This document shows positions 31,331 through 40,889 of a DNA stretch of 64,000 bases, piece by piece. Positions within the stretch are counted from its first letter, which is position 1; each line of letters starts with the position of its first letter. Under the pieces are notes generated by a model. The model did no database searches, was not told where the DNA came from, and worked only from the letters and a program-made list of their open reading frames with translations. The DNA is from Dastarcus helophoroides (taxonomy: Eukaryota; Arthropoda; Insecta; Coleoptera; Bothrideridae): contig CM053337.1 in assembly GCA_028583605.1 (NCBI GenBank), forward strand, positions 28,134,162 to 28,198,161. Reading direction: 5' to 3'. The position numbers and the translations under genes are program-made.

Positions 31331-33205
31331 CGAGAAATCTCAGGGCAAGTAGAGAGAAGATATCCCGATGTGGTGGGACGTTCCTCACGCTGCAATAAGG
31401 TTTTAGGGGAAACCCTCATGGGCTCCCATCCACGTGGATGGGGAGTGTCAGACTCTTATTGACTAAAAGCCCTTCTCCCTTCTTCCTGTTTTCTCTTCGG
31501 GACTACCCGTCGGGGTATGACTTCAAAGAGAACCTTCTTTGGATGGTTACTTAGTTTTCTTTACCTTCTTTGCTCTATGTCTTTTCGTTTTTTAAGTATT
31601 ACCTTAATTACAAATTTCCAATTTTGTCCAGTATTCTTTGGATTGTAGCATCTAGCTTACCAGATTTTGCGGCGTCAGTATTCCAACTATTCTCTCGGCT
31701 TCCTCCCATGCTTCTTTCCACTTTTCACACTCAAAAACTGTGTGTTCCACATTATCTTCTCTATCGCAGTATATGCATCTAGATGTGTTACTGTGTGTAA
31801 CTCGTTTTAGGAAATTAATCGTTTTGTCCAGTCTGTTTTCCCTGTATTAGCTCGCCATCTTTTTTGCCACTTCTCCATCGTTATGTTATGTGCTGTGGCA
31901 CGAGTTTCTCAGTTTCTGATCCTATCTCTTTCTTCTACTAATAGGTCCACGGATGTTATTATTGCTATGCCTAAGGCTGCTTCTAAGGAGATCGTTCGGT
32001 ATCCACTTATTATTCTTAGAGTGGTTTTCCTTTGTACACTAATCAGCTTGTTCTTATAAGCTTTATTGTCAGCGCATGCTTCCAATGTTTTACCCGTACA
32101 TGATTGTGGACTGCGTGACTGAGAATAGTATTCTGTTAGTATTTTCTCTCGGACCACCAATGTTAGGCAGTATCCGAATTATGTTGTTGGTTGCTTTGGA
32201 GCTTTTTTCTTTTATATATGATGTCCCATCCTCAGATTTCTACCTATATGTATTCCTAGGTACTTAAGGTGTTCCGTACTTTCTACTTCTGTTAGCTCCT
32301 ACCTTCACTGGCATTGTTTTTACCGTTTTTTCTCCTGATAGAATTACAACCTCGATTTTCTGGGGAGCTATGCTCACAATTTGTTTCTTTTCTTCTATCC
32401 ATCTTATGACATTTTGTATTGCTACGTTGGCTGCTGTTTTCACTGCTTCTTTTGTTTTTTCTACTATAATACGCAGTTCGTCGCCATATCCTATAAGCTT
32501 AACCCCTCTTCTAACCTTCACCTAAATGTTCCACAGGGTGGGTCCGAATATCAAGCCTTGTGGCACTCAGCAACTTACTTGTATACTTGCATTGCTTCCC
32601 ACACATAGGGTTTTGTCTTCCAGATAACTTGCCAGTATGTTATAAAGGAATAGAGATATTCGCCTTTGTGCGAGTTCTTTAAAAATGCCGTCCCAGGGAG
32701 CAGAGCTAAATGCATTTTGGACATCCATAGTTACTAAGATACACCTTTTTCTATTTCCTTTGACATTAGCACTTTCTGTTGTGTCGGTTACTCTTTCTAG
32801 GGCACTTATCGTTGACCTTTTCTCCCAAAAACCATATTGTTCTTCGGATATACCTCCTCCTCTTTCTATCTCTTCCTTCAGTCTTTCTAACAGGATTTGT
32901 TTCAGTAGTTTTCCCATTACATTTATGATGCATATTAGCCGGTAGCTCGTTTCATTTTGGTTTAACCTTCTCTTGTAGGACCAGTCTTGCGGTTTTCCAA
33001 ATATTCAGAAATGAACCTGTTTGTAACACCTGATTCATAACTGTAAGACATTCTTCCGGATATGCTTTTATCGCGGGCTTGACAATTTCTCTCGTGAGGC
33101 CATCTGGACCCGGCGCTTTCTTTGCCTTAAGTCTGTCTATTGACTTGAGCGATTTTTCCTTTGTAAATATCGGGATATCCGCTACAATAAGGTACTCTTG
33201 CACGA
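31331..33205 (-). mobile_element. R1-like LINE, 5'-truncated
   Basis: Minus-strand element whose 5' break is near 33205, in the RT N-terminal region. It ends after a 3' UTR with CCCATCCACGTGGATGGGGA (a 7-bp hairpin at 31427-31446). No gag ORF and no endonuclease are present. The element lies between the unclear block at 30896 and a stretch containing a hAT end. Confidence 0.8.
31570..33203 (-). pseudogene. R1-like LINE ORF2: reverse transcriptase and C-terminal zinc knuckle
   Basis: In minus-strand order: KAKKAPGPDGLTREIVKPAI (RT block with the PGPDG motif, near 33100), then ISEEQYGFWEKRSTISALE (YGF-RS block, near 32830), LVTMDVQNAFSSAPWDGI (first RT catalytic Asp in MDVQNAF, near 32720), a GPTLWN block near 32545, and LIGYGDELRIIVEKTKEAV near 32480. 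The last stands for the family GYADDL; the second catalytic Asp of YxDD is Glu here. The tail continues SVQRKTTLRIISGYR and ALGIAIITSVDLLVEER near 31930-32050, and the zinc knuckle CIYCDREDNVEHTVFEC near 31720-31760. Frameshifts and stops separate the parts. The last ordered residues and CCHC fit the R1 clade. Confidence 0.88.
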
Positions 33206-33483
33206 AATTTCATAAGATTGAAATCAACCCCGACAAAGGTGCTCTTGGGTGCTCCCAAGAGGTACACTTGATATACTCTATTTTAGAATTGGGCGCAGAG
33301 GTAGTTGTAGATTGAAGCAAGGTATACATAGATTTGGGTATAAGAATACCTACTTTTTAGAGCCTGGAAATAAGGGGAAAATAAGAATCAGCCCTATAAA
33401 TGCTGGGGGTGGATGGGCACATGCTCATACCTAAGCTGCTAGGCGATTCTGCACTTCACGTTCTATCTCCAATTATTGGGACC
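33206..33483. other. Stretch without a recognisable gene
   Basis: Ordinary-composition sequence between the LINE break and a hAT terminus. It includes GGTGCTCTTGGGTGCTCCC near 33240, a short imperfect direct repeat. Confidence 0.35.
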
Positions 33484-34280
33484 CAGTGGCGGCTGGTGCT
33501 AAAAAAAATTGGGGGTTGCAAAGAGACACTTACCAAAATGTGCCGAAATTGGAGATTTTAAATTAATCTGGAATTAAGAGATATTTAGGATTTTAAATGA
33601 TATATGTTATACATGTATAGTATATTATTAAAATTTCCCTTTTATAATATGCACAAAAATCAGACATTCACTTATTGGAAGCGGAAGTCCATGCGATGAT
33701 CTTTGGCAGATGCAAATTTATTAATAATTTTTGATTGCGGTCAGGTATTCCTTGGATTAAGTCCTTTTCTTTGGAAAGCATCGTTAATGCGGACAATTTT
33801 TCCTGGCATAATGTATTTCTTAAAAGTTTTTAATTATTTTCAGGGTGGAGAAGCATCTTCTGCTTCAGGAGAAGCCATTGGGATAGTTATAAAGATTTTT
33901 GAAAGCATTTAGAGTTCCACTAAAAATTTACTAACCTCACTGTTTTCTGAAATAATGTTATAGAGTACAAGTAAAAAAGAAGCCGATTTCAATCCAAAAA
34001 TGGATAAATCTTAGTGGGAAAAGTGGTTCTATACTGATTAAATTTTTCAGAAAAAAATAAGGTTGCTGCAATTAACTAAACATCGTCTGCAGAATATTTA
34101 AGTCTGGAATAGATCGTCCAAGTTGCTTAATTTCGAGTTTTTCCGATACAGATCGGTTACAGAATGGTTGTGCAATTAAACTTTGCACTGAATTCATTTT
34201 TATTTGTGTTTCACGGCTCACAACATTGGCCGACAACAAATTAAAATAGCGAATTGATATTTGGTCTGCATCCACAAGTG
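33484..34280 (-). mobile_element. hAT-type DNA transposon remnant
   Basis: CAGTGGCGGCTGGTGCT at 33484 is a typical hAT end. Reading the minus strand from about 34275, the open frame encodes DADQISIRYFNLLSANV followed by SEKLEIKQLGRSIPDLNIL. The second stretch is the segment that precedes the TTF/BED-like zinc finger in large hAT transposases. The element is internally deleted: later transposase domains and the other terminus were not found. Confidence 0.6.
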
Positions 34281-34554
34281 CAACCTAATGCTTGCTTATG
34301 GGCAACTATTTAAACGAACAAAATATGAGTTAAGGCGCAGGTGCATATGTGGAAAGCAAAGTTTGTAGTCTAGCCTGCAAACTCTGCAAACCATGGACCC
34401 AACAACCTCGCCAAATTCTAACGAACCGGGGGAATCCGTTATAGTTATGTTTGGTAACGATAAATCTGTTATATTAATAAATAAAATAGACAACAATTAC
34501 TTTATTTTTTATCCCGGCACATTTTTTTTTGGAGGTTGCGCAAACCTGCGGTAA
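34281..34554. other. Short stretch without a recognisable gene
   Basis: Unique-looking sequence. The missing hAT terminus was looked for here and not found. Confidence 0.35.
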
Positions 34555-34758
34555 CATCTACGAACTACAAAAGCTCTAGACGGTCCAAGAGTGGGTCGCA
34601 GTAAATCCCTTTCAGGGAGAACTACCCAAAAATCACTCGGAACACTCTGCAATCCGCACCATGTGAAAATGACACCAAAGAAAACGACAGAGACAAGATG
34701 GATCATTCCCCAGATGACAGATGATATGCCAGTGCTTCCGAAATCAACAGTCAAGTAA
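34555..34758 (+). CDS. Candidate internal exon of an unidentified gene
   Basis: The plus strand is open from 34555 to a TAA at 34756, and the encoded residues look protein-like: GPRVGRSKSLSGRTTQKSL, CNPHHVKMTPKKTTETRW, PQMTDDMPVLPKSTV. Near its end, CAGTCAA is followed by GTAAGTAT at 34755, a consensus splice donor (exon end 34754, codon split 2+1). An acceptor is less clear: the pyrimidine-rich one at 34534 is out of frame, and in-frame AGs at about 34573 or 34579 lack a good tract. No family was recognised. It may be a host exon, an ancient retrocopy or chance. Confidence 0.35.
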   Translation, partial: HLRTTKALDGPRVGRSKSLSGRTTQKSLGTLCNPHHVKMTPKKTTETRWIIPQMTDDMPVLPKSTVK

Positions 34759-34812
34759 GTATCAATCGGTATTATGTGTTGGCTATCTATGGGCAATAAT
34801 TGAACAGGAAAA

Positions 34813-35440
34813 TTACACCATAACACCAGTTTTTCTTCGTTTTCGTAAAAGGTTGAGAAGGTGTTCCATTTCTATAGATAATGTTGAGTGGGCAGTGATT
34901 GACCAAAATTCCTCGGTCTCTATGATATTCAGCTCGAGCGTCAGGTTACTATGTACCGTAACGTCAAGGATGTCAGCTGTTGTCGAGTTGTCGGAATAGT
35001 GTCTCGGTTCTAGTGGAGGGTAGATGGTTACATTTCCGTTCTCCAGGTATCTCCAAAGGCGGTTATGTTTTATATTTGTTACCCTGCAGTGCCAGTTTTT
35101 GTGCTTGGCATTAAGGTCTCCGACTTTCAGCGAAGGTGTGCTTCTGTTGAAGATTTCGTTAAGGTCGTCTTCAGTTTCCACTTTCTTTGGTGGTGAGTAT
35201 ACTAGTTTCAGTACAAGTTTAGAGTTTTGCAGCTGTATTTCTACTCCTATATATTCAATGTTCGCCGTCTGGTTTCAATGCGTGGTGCTCAATTCCGTTT
35301 TTGACTATCGCCTTGTCTGTCTTCTTGATCTTTTTTTTTTTGATCACATACCCGGTAATATATCTCTATCTTTTTTGGTGTGTATTCATTTAAAAGATTG
35401 TTAAAATTTTGAAGATTTTTCTTGTTAAGATGATCTCTTG
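34813..35440 (-). pseudogene. Jockey-like endonuclease domain
   Basis: The apurinic-endonuclease-like domain of LINE ORF2 that nicks target DNA. Minus-strand residues: IEYIGVEIQLQNSKLVLKLV near 35230, then TEDDLNEIFNRSTPSLKVGD and LNAKHKNWHCRVTN near 35100 (GDLNAKH carries catalytic Asp and Asn), LEPRHYSDNSTTADILDVT near 35000 and IIETEEFWSITAHSTLSIEM near 34900. The last stands where the family has SDH; the His is kept but the preceding Asp is replaced by Ala. A frameshift lies near 35185. The protein breaks off before the reverse transcriptase. Confidence 0.85.
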
Positions 35441-35479
35441 ATCTTTAGTTGCTTTAAGTTGTGTGGATTCGAGTAGCAT

Positions 35480-35890
35480 TTCTGCTAGAATTACTACAAC
35501 TTTTGTTTTTGTTGGGGTGTTTTCTTGGTTGGTTTATATACTTGTGCTTTTTTTGTTGCGGTGTCATGCTCTTGAGTTTCATTGGTTGGTCCCGGTCGAT
35601 TTTTGTGGCACTGGCTTGGGTGCTTGGATAAAAATTTCAAGTGTGCTCCACCACAACTTGCACATTTAGCGTGGTTCTCTCTTTGTTGCACAAATGTGTG
35701 CTATGAGGTCCTACACAGTTCATGCAACGGTGTTCTTCTTGTGTTGCAATTTCTCTGGATGTGGCCCTATAACTGGCATCGGTGGCATTAGATGATTACA
35801 CCGGTTGTGTTTAACGGGTCGAAGGTGATGTTGAGAACAACTATCACTTGTCATACCAACAGCAAAATATAAAATACCTCCGGATACCTT
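35480..35890 (-). pseudogene. Jockey-like gag (ORF1) C-terminal zinc knuckles
   Basis: Read on the minus strand with one frame change: RCNHLMPPMP and YGHIQRNC-like residues near 35780-35830, a second knuckle with HELCRT near 35720, then ENHAKCASCGGAHLKFLSKH with QC (C-x2-C-x4-H-x-C type) near 35640-35690. A lysine- and glutamine-rich basic tail (THETQEHD-like, KPTKKTPQQKQKL) ends at about 35494. Triple CCHC knuckles with this spacing are standard for gag-like proteins of Jockey-clade LINEs, which bind the element RNA. The upstream gag body is absent. Confidence 0.75.
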
Positions 35891-35954
35891 ATATAAAACT
35901 GATTGTACAAAATATAAGAAAGCTACAATACCAAATGAGGTCTTTGAGTGTCTA

Positions 35955-36650
35955 TTGACAGTTGACAGTTTCGGTGGACATCCCATCTTGCGCCAGTATT
36001 TTTACCACCGAACTGTAAGCTATAAGGCAAGCTCTACTCTTCATTTTCACTTCACATATCATGTTTCAGTTTATTATTTTCACAGACCCTTATAGTTCCT
36101 TAATAATACTGCAAGACCCCTACACAGAAAACTCTATGGTTTATAAAATTCTTTGCCTCCTACAAGAAATAGATAACGATAAAAGTGGCAGACGGGTGTC
36201 GTTTGCCTGCGAATTAACGGAAATGAATCCGCTGATCGTGCTGCAGAATGTGGTGCTAGAGAAGTTGTCATTGACAACATTCCAGTTCCTTATAGTACTA
36301 AATAAGCAATGGCAAGATAATTGGGAACGCTCAATTTCTCAGTTTAGTAAAATTAATGAAAATGTCTTGCCATTACAACTTCCTACAGGTTTTTCAAGCT
36401 TTGAGCAGATAGCACGCCTAAAAATGGACATAGACACTTCACATCTTCCTATTTAATCAATAAACCACAAAAACCGATGTGTCCCTATTGCCAAGACTTT
36501 CACAATATGCCATATATTCATTGATTGCACACTATACTAAAATGAAAGACACCTATTAAATGTCCCTCCATCAACAATGTCTCAAAAACGATGAACCCTC
36601 TCTGGAAAGAACTTTGCAATTTATAAAAGAAACAAATTTATCAGGGAAAT
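35955..36650 (+). pseudogene. LINE RNase H domain and C-terminal zinc knuckle (different element)
   Basis: Plus-strand residues in order: ASIFTTEL then a stop, AIRQALLFIF (catalytic Glu in TTEL), FQFIIFTDPYSSLIILQ at 36063-36110 (catalytic Asp in TDP, family TDS), RRVSFACELTEMNP, and in the next frame GNESADRAAECGAREVV near 36220-36265 (GNExAD with the last Asp). Then come KQWQDNWERSIS near 36310 and a bipartite tail: MCPYCQ and, after a small frameshift, TICHIFIDCTLY near 36480-36530. A 131-codon frame at 36061-36456 is part of this and not a host exon. The active-site order is preserved but the reading frame is broken at least three times. Confidence 0.85.
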
Positions 36651-36794
36651 TATAGTCTTTACTGACAGCTAATAGCTAATAGCCATACAGCTGGTGCTGT
36701 CGCGAGTAGTCGCGAATCCCATGAATGTTCCACTTAGTTAAATTTGAAGAAGTTCCTGGAAAACAAAGAAAGAATTTAAATATGGTACGCAATT
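36651..36794. other. Short flank of foldback F2
   Basis: AT-rich unique sequence. The 10-base word GTACGCAATT at 36785-36794 is repeated at 37432-37441 on the other side of the element. Confidence 0.5.
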
Positions 36795-36884
36795 TGATAA
36801 CGAAGGCTTCCACGGCCAGAGTCAGTACAGGATATACTTCTTCCGGGATTGGACCGTGTCAAGGAACTACTAAAAGTGTTCGAC

Positions 36885-36916
36885 GTTTCGCCCACCATCG
36901 TAGAGGGCTTCTTCAG
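36885..36916 (-). ncRNA. Hammerhead-like core in F2 left arm
   Basis: Minus strand: CTGAAGA, extra A, GCCC, loop of about 12 bases, GGGC, GAAAC, then GTCG. This is the order CUGANGA, stem II, GAAAC, plus a possible GUC triplet directly after. As in family F1, one extra base separates the first box from the stem, so activity is uncertain. Confidence 0.3.
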
Positions 36917-37338
36917 GAACAAAGAAAAGAAAAATAAATGAAAAGAGGAATATGAGGGAATATGCAAAAATGAAAGAATGAAAAGGCCAATTTCAAAACA
37001 TCAGAGCACGGTAACTCAGTATGTCCACCATACCAGAGGCGAAACTCTTCTGAATTAAAAATTGGTACAAAGGATAAGAAAGTTTAGATAGAAGAGCACG
37101 GTAACTTCTGGTCAGAAGAGTTTCACCTCTGATATGGCGGACATACTGAGTTACCGTGCTCTTCTGTTTAATCTTTCTGATCCTTTGTACCAATTTTCAA
37201 TTCAGAAGAGTTTCGCCTCTGGTATGGTGGACATACTGAGTTACCGTGCTCTGATGTTTTAAAATTGGCCTTTTCATTCTTTCATTTTTGCATATTCCCT
37301 CATATTCCTCTTTTCATTTATTTTTCTTTTCTTTGTTC

Positions 37339-37370
37339 CTGAATAAGCCCCCTACGATGGTGGGCGAAAC
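37339..37370 (+). ncRNA. Hammerhead-like core in F2 right arm (mutated)
   Basis: CTGAATA-A-GCCC, loop, GGGC-GAAAC. It is the mirror copy of the left-arm motif with the invariant G of CUGANGA changed to T, so this copy should be inactive if the motif is a ribozyme. Confidence 0.25.
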
Positions 37371-37441
37371 GTCGAACACTTTCAGTGGTTCTTTGATACG
37401 GTCCAATCCCGGAAGAAGTATATCCTGTATAGTACGCAATT

Positions 37442-37690
37442 ATTACACGTGAATGTGATTGCGTGAAGGATGTGGTCTCTTTCGACAGTGACCTGATCGA
37501 GAAGCTTTGTTAGTAAGTTTTAGTTATGTCTCTGTTTATAATTATTAGAGAGTGTAAGGGTTTATGAAATATGGAAAATAAAGATTATGAAATGAGAATA
37601 GTTGTTTGGTCAGAGGTGGCTGTAAGGGGAGGATGATGGCCACTAATAAGGGTGTTTACCCAGTTTTAAAGGTAGAAAGTGTTTGTGTAG
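37442..37690. other. Short stretch without a recognisable gene
   Basis: Ordinary AT-rich sequence leading into the minisatellite. Confidence 0.35.
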
Positions 37691-38025
37691 AGGGTGTTAA
37701 CTCTATAAGTAGTATCAGAGGATTCTGTCGTATGATCAGCTTTAGAGGGTGTTAACCCTATAAGTAGTATTAGGGGATACTGTAGTATAATCAACTTTAG
37801 AGGGTATTGACCCTATAATCAGTATCAGAGAAAACTCATGGCATGATCAACTTTAGGGTGTATTTCCATAGTTTAGGGTGTATGATCATAGTGTTGACCT
37901 TATAATTAGTATCAGATGACATTTATGGCATGATCAACTATAGAAGGTGTTTCCCTTATGATCATCATCAGAAAATGTTTATATTAGATCAACTTTAGAG
38001 GGTTTTCATCCTAATAATAATATCA
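37691..38025. repeat. Minisatellite, 55-bp unit, about 6 copies
   Basis: Units start with AGGGTGTTAACTCTATAAGT at 37691, AGGGTGTTAACCCTATAAGT at 37746, AGGGTATTGACCCTATAATC at 37801, then diverge (37855, 37874 and so on). Each unit carries AGTATCAGA and ATGATCAACTTTAG. Spacing is exactly 55 bases for the first three. The array ends near 38025 with AATAATATCAG. Confidence 0.85.
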
Positions 38026-40080
38026 GTAGAAATTTACTTTACTGATGATACAAGAGAGTGTTTATTTTATTTTCTGTTACGAACTTATTTGTATAATATA
38101 TGTATAGTTTCAGTTTGAGAATAATTAGGTGGATCTAAGGCAATCCAAATTCGCATATTGTATTTATAACCTACAATATTCGCGACAGATGCGCCAAGGA
38201 TTAGAAAAAAAGTTTTCACTTCACTTTAAAATAAATAAAATCGTTTTGTTGGTACAGAATCACATTCGAGGTATCCTACACATTGCAAAGCCTTGATTAG
38301 AACATATTATGTACCTTCCTTGATCTTGAGCATCAATAAAATGCATAGTGTTGCACCTTGAGAACAGGCCTCAAAGGCCTACAAGACAAACACAAACCGG
38401 GATGCCAGACGGTGTATAATTTGTCCTTTTAGAAGCCTTGTTTATTCAATATTACCGAGCAGCGAGGTATTGGTAAATACATAAGTCGGGATTAAAGATA
38501 AATATCAATCAAGTTATAAGTTGTTATATTGTGTGCATTAACCACTATCTGAGTAATTAACAGGTTCGTTCGAACGTATTTATGGAGTCAGAACGTCCGG
38601 GCTATAAATGTTGTGTCAATATTGGCCTTCGCTTTCTTAAGAATAACTCGAAGAACTCAAATTATCAATATTAACTTTGTTTTACCATCAGACATCCTTT
38701 TATTGTTAAATATCGTTCTCGTATTTGTGTTATGTTTGCTCGTTCTATCTGGAGATTTTAAATTAAATCTTAATGCTGGACTGCCTCGTATAAATATTTC
38801 TGTGTTACGCTCGTGAGAAATTCACCGACGCCTCCAGAAAGACCAAGATGTCGAAATTTTCGCCGAAATGTACGTTCTGGTTTAATTGACCATAGAATGG
38901 AAGTTTCTCCTGGCTTTGCATAATTACTACTCAGTTAAACGCATCGTAAAAGGCAGCTCATTAATAACGAAAATTTAATTTTTATTGTGTTTGCTGGAGG
39001 TGGGTTCTGGAATATCAAAGCCATTAGCGCTATATTTTCCCTCAATTAATCTTAAAGCGTTCCTCCCACCGTATAAATAAGTTATAATTTATAAAAGATT
39101 ATGCGCTCTAGAGAATACTTGACGAGCAGTCTTTAAATATGAACGTTGCAGTTTATTACATTCTATTAACAGCGTATTCATTGTTATTTCTCTTTTTTAA
39201 AAATTGTTTACGCTATCGAGAATTTGATTAAGAAGCGAAAAAATTGCGAAAAGTACAAAGTATTTTAACGAAACACATGTGCGAAAATAACTAACGAAGC
39301 AATATTTAAAAGGATTTAAAATAAAGCGACGTTTTCATTTATCAGGTGTTTCACTCGAACAATATAATATAAAGGAGTGTTGTTAATTGCCTCAGATAGG
39401 GATAAGCAATTATTTAATGAACAAATAGTTTGCTAACGTTCTATTGATTCAATAAAATAATAGTAGTTTGGCGAAATATGGCTAAAATGGTTAGAAACGT
39501 TTTTCATCGTGATGTTTCTTCCCATCCGGTTAAATATTCATATTTACCTTGCGTTTGGGTTATTGTTATCAGAAGATTTTTAAAGTTTCGTATTCAAAAC
39601 ACAGCAATTACTAAAGCACACATAAATGCAGAGAGGAGTTGCTACGCATGGGATGGTAGCAGCATCTATAAAACCTATCGCCTGTCACAGACATGTATAA
39701 TTCTATATAGGTCTATAGAGCCTATGCGAAATATGAGGCGCACACAGGTCATAGGGAAAACTTATGAAGAGTATCCACAAAGGCTTTAAAATACATTAGA
39801 ATGTTAAATAATTACAAACATTTGGATGATTTTTAAATGGCTGAAACCCGAAAAAAAATAGTCAAAAAAAATAAAAGTAAAACAAATTTAAAGCTTGTAA
39901 GTTTCTAATTTCAGATCATTAGTTCAATATTAGTTAACACATGGGCAAAGTTAGATGGGGGTTAGAGCGCTTAGCCCTCCCCACCAAGTCGAAGTTAGCC
40001 CCCCAAGAGAGCTATTTAACTGAGGAGCACGATATAGTGGATAATAAATATTCGGGTTAAATAGACACTGAGGTTTTTTG
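38026..40080. other. Long non-repetitive stretch; weak open frame
   Basis: Contains no satellite cores and no transposon hallmark except a G/C-run island near 39955-40010. A 103-codon frame at 39478-39789 (plus; MAKMVRNVFHRDVSSHPVKY and so on) has no recognisable domain and lacks splice borders, so it is noted but not called. TAAT and ATTTAAATTA words are frequent at 38680-39330. The function is not visible. Confidence 0.35.
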
Positions 40081-40245
40081 GTTGATAAAGAAAATGTTTG
40101 TTTGAAGTACGCAAATTATAAAGCGAGAGCTTTTTTTTCTGGTCGACAAAAATGCCCAAACTACAAATATAGAAAGTAAGTACCCCTTTTTTTGCTCGAC
40201 AAAAATATTTGGCCGAAGTAGGAAAAAATTTTTTTTCTTTGGTCA
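40081..40245. repeat. Short tandem repeat, about 60-bp unit, about 3 copies
   Basis: Units share TTTTTGGTTGATAAAGAAAA, TTTTCTGGTCGACAAAAATG and TTTTTGCTCGACAAAAATAT, each followed by a GAAGTA or AAAGTA word. Spacing is about 60-64 bases. Confidence 0.5.
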
Positions 40246-40499
40246 GTTAGTCTATTTAATAAATTTTAAACATGGACTGACAGACAACACCCAGCCCAAA
40301 CGGTTGAGTCTAGGGAAATGACATTTCTTATTGTTGTTCCCCATAAAACATAGGTGCGAACTAAAGGAGGATTTTTCAAAACTCAAGATATTAAAAATAG
40401 GCATTAAAGGACAAGCGATTGCTGTATAATAAATAATACACAAGATTGTATTTAAAGTTGCCTATAAGCGTTGAGAGCTGACATCGTTGATCAACAATA
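40246..40499. other. Short stretch without a recognisable gene
   Basis: AT-rich unique sequence. Confidence 0.3.
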
Positions 40500-40870
40500 T
40501 TATCTTTTTAGACATATTGAATTTTTTTTTCAAAATTTCGAGTTTATGGTCAAAATTTTCTGCACCCAGCCAAAAATTTAAGTCAGATTTTTATGTTTTT
40601 TCCAAAAGTTTTCGCTTAAAATATAAAATTTTCAACTTACCTAAATTAAACATTTTTTTCAAAACTTTAAATTTTACTGAAATTTTGAGTAGCAGATTGA
40701 AATTTCGATTTTTAATTTAGGATATTAAATTGTAAGGTTCCAGCCAAGAAATCGAAATTCAATAAAAAAGGGATTATTTTTAGAAATGTTTCGGATTTTT
40801 TTCAGAAATTTCGATGTTTTCCCAGTTCTAAATTTCAAGTGGGGATTTCTAATGATTTCTTTTTTAATTT
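40500..40870. repeat. AT-rich degenerate repeat, T-rich polarity
   Basis: TTTCAAAATTTCGAGTTT, CAAAATTTTCTGCACCC and TTTCAAAACTTTAAATTT words. It ends where the LOA-like LINE begins. Confidence 0.65.
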
Positions 40871-40889
40871 CGACTTGCGAAATAATCGT

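Larger units (their letters stand above)
34800..35995 (-). mobile_element. Jockey-like LINE remnant (gag end and endonuclease)
   Basis: Minus-strand order is zinc-knuckle end of ORF1, short spacer, endonuclease domain of ORF2, then an abrupt end near 34800 before RT. The missing RT and 3' UTR imply an internal deletion or a later break. On its 5' side it meets a LINE RNase H fragment on the opposite strand at about 35955. Confidence 0.8.
36795..37431. mobile_element. Foldback element family F2, large palindromic copy
   Basis: Left arm (36826-37108): GGATATACTTCTTCCGGGAT, TGGACCGTGTCAAGGAACTA, GTGTTCGACGTTTCGCCCAC, ATTGGTACAAAGGATAAGAA. Right arm (37150-37428): the reverse complement of the same words in reverse order. 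The loop is about 40 bases. The 10-bp direct repeat GTACGCAATT immediately flanks it (36785-36794 and 37432-37441). Each arm contains a CTGAAGA-stem-GAAAC motif. There is no coding capacity, so an outside transposition machinery is needed. High arm identity indicates a recent insertion. A smaller relative lies at 11208-11432. Confidence 0.9.

Noticed and set aside
35720..35986. 88-codon minus frame as an independent gene
   Set aside because: Its C-terminal half is the gag zinc-knuckle region of the Jockey-like element; the N-terminal half is opposite the RNase H fragment.
36061..36456. 131-codon frame first considered a host exon
   Set aside because: Residues IFTDPYSSLIIL, WQDNWERS and the following knuckle are those of a LINE RNase H and tail.
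37691..38025. CRISPR-like array
   Set aside because: Units are contiguous 55-bp tandem repeats without unique spacers, in a eukaryotic genome.
39478..39789. 103-codon plus frame as a gene
   Set aside because: No domain, no splice signals, no supporting composition change; left as a remark.
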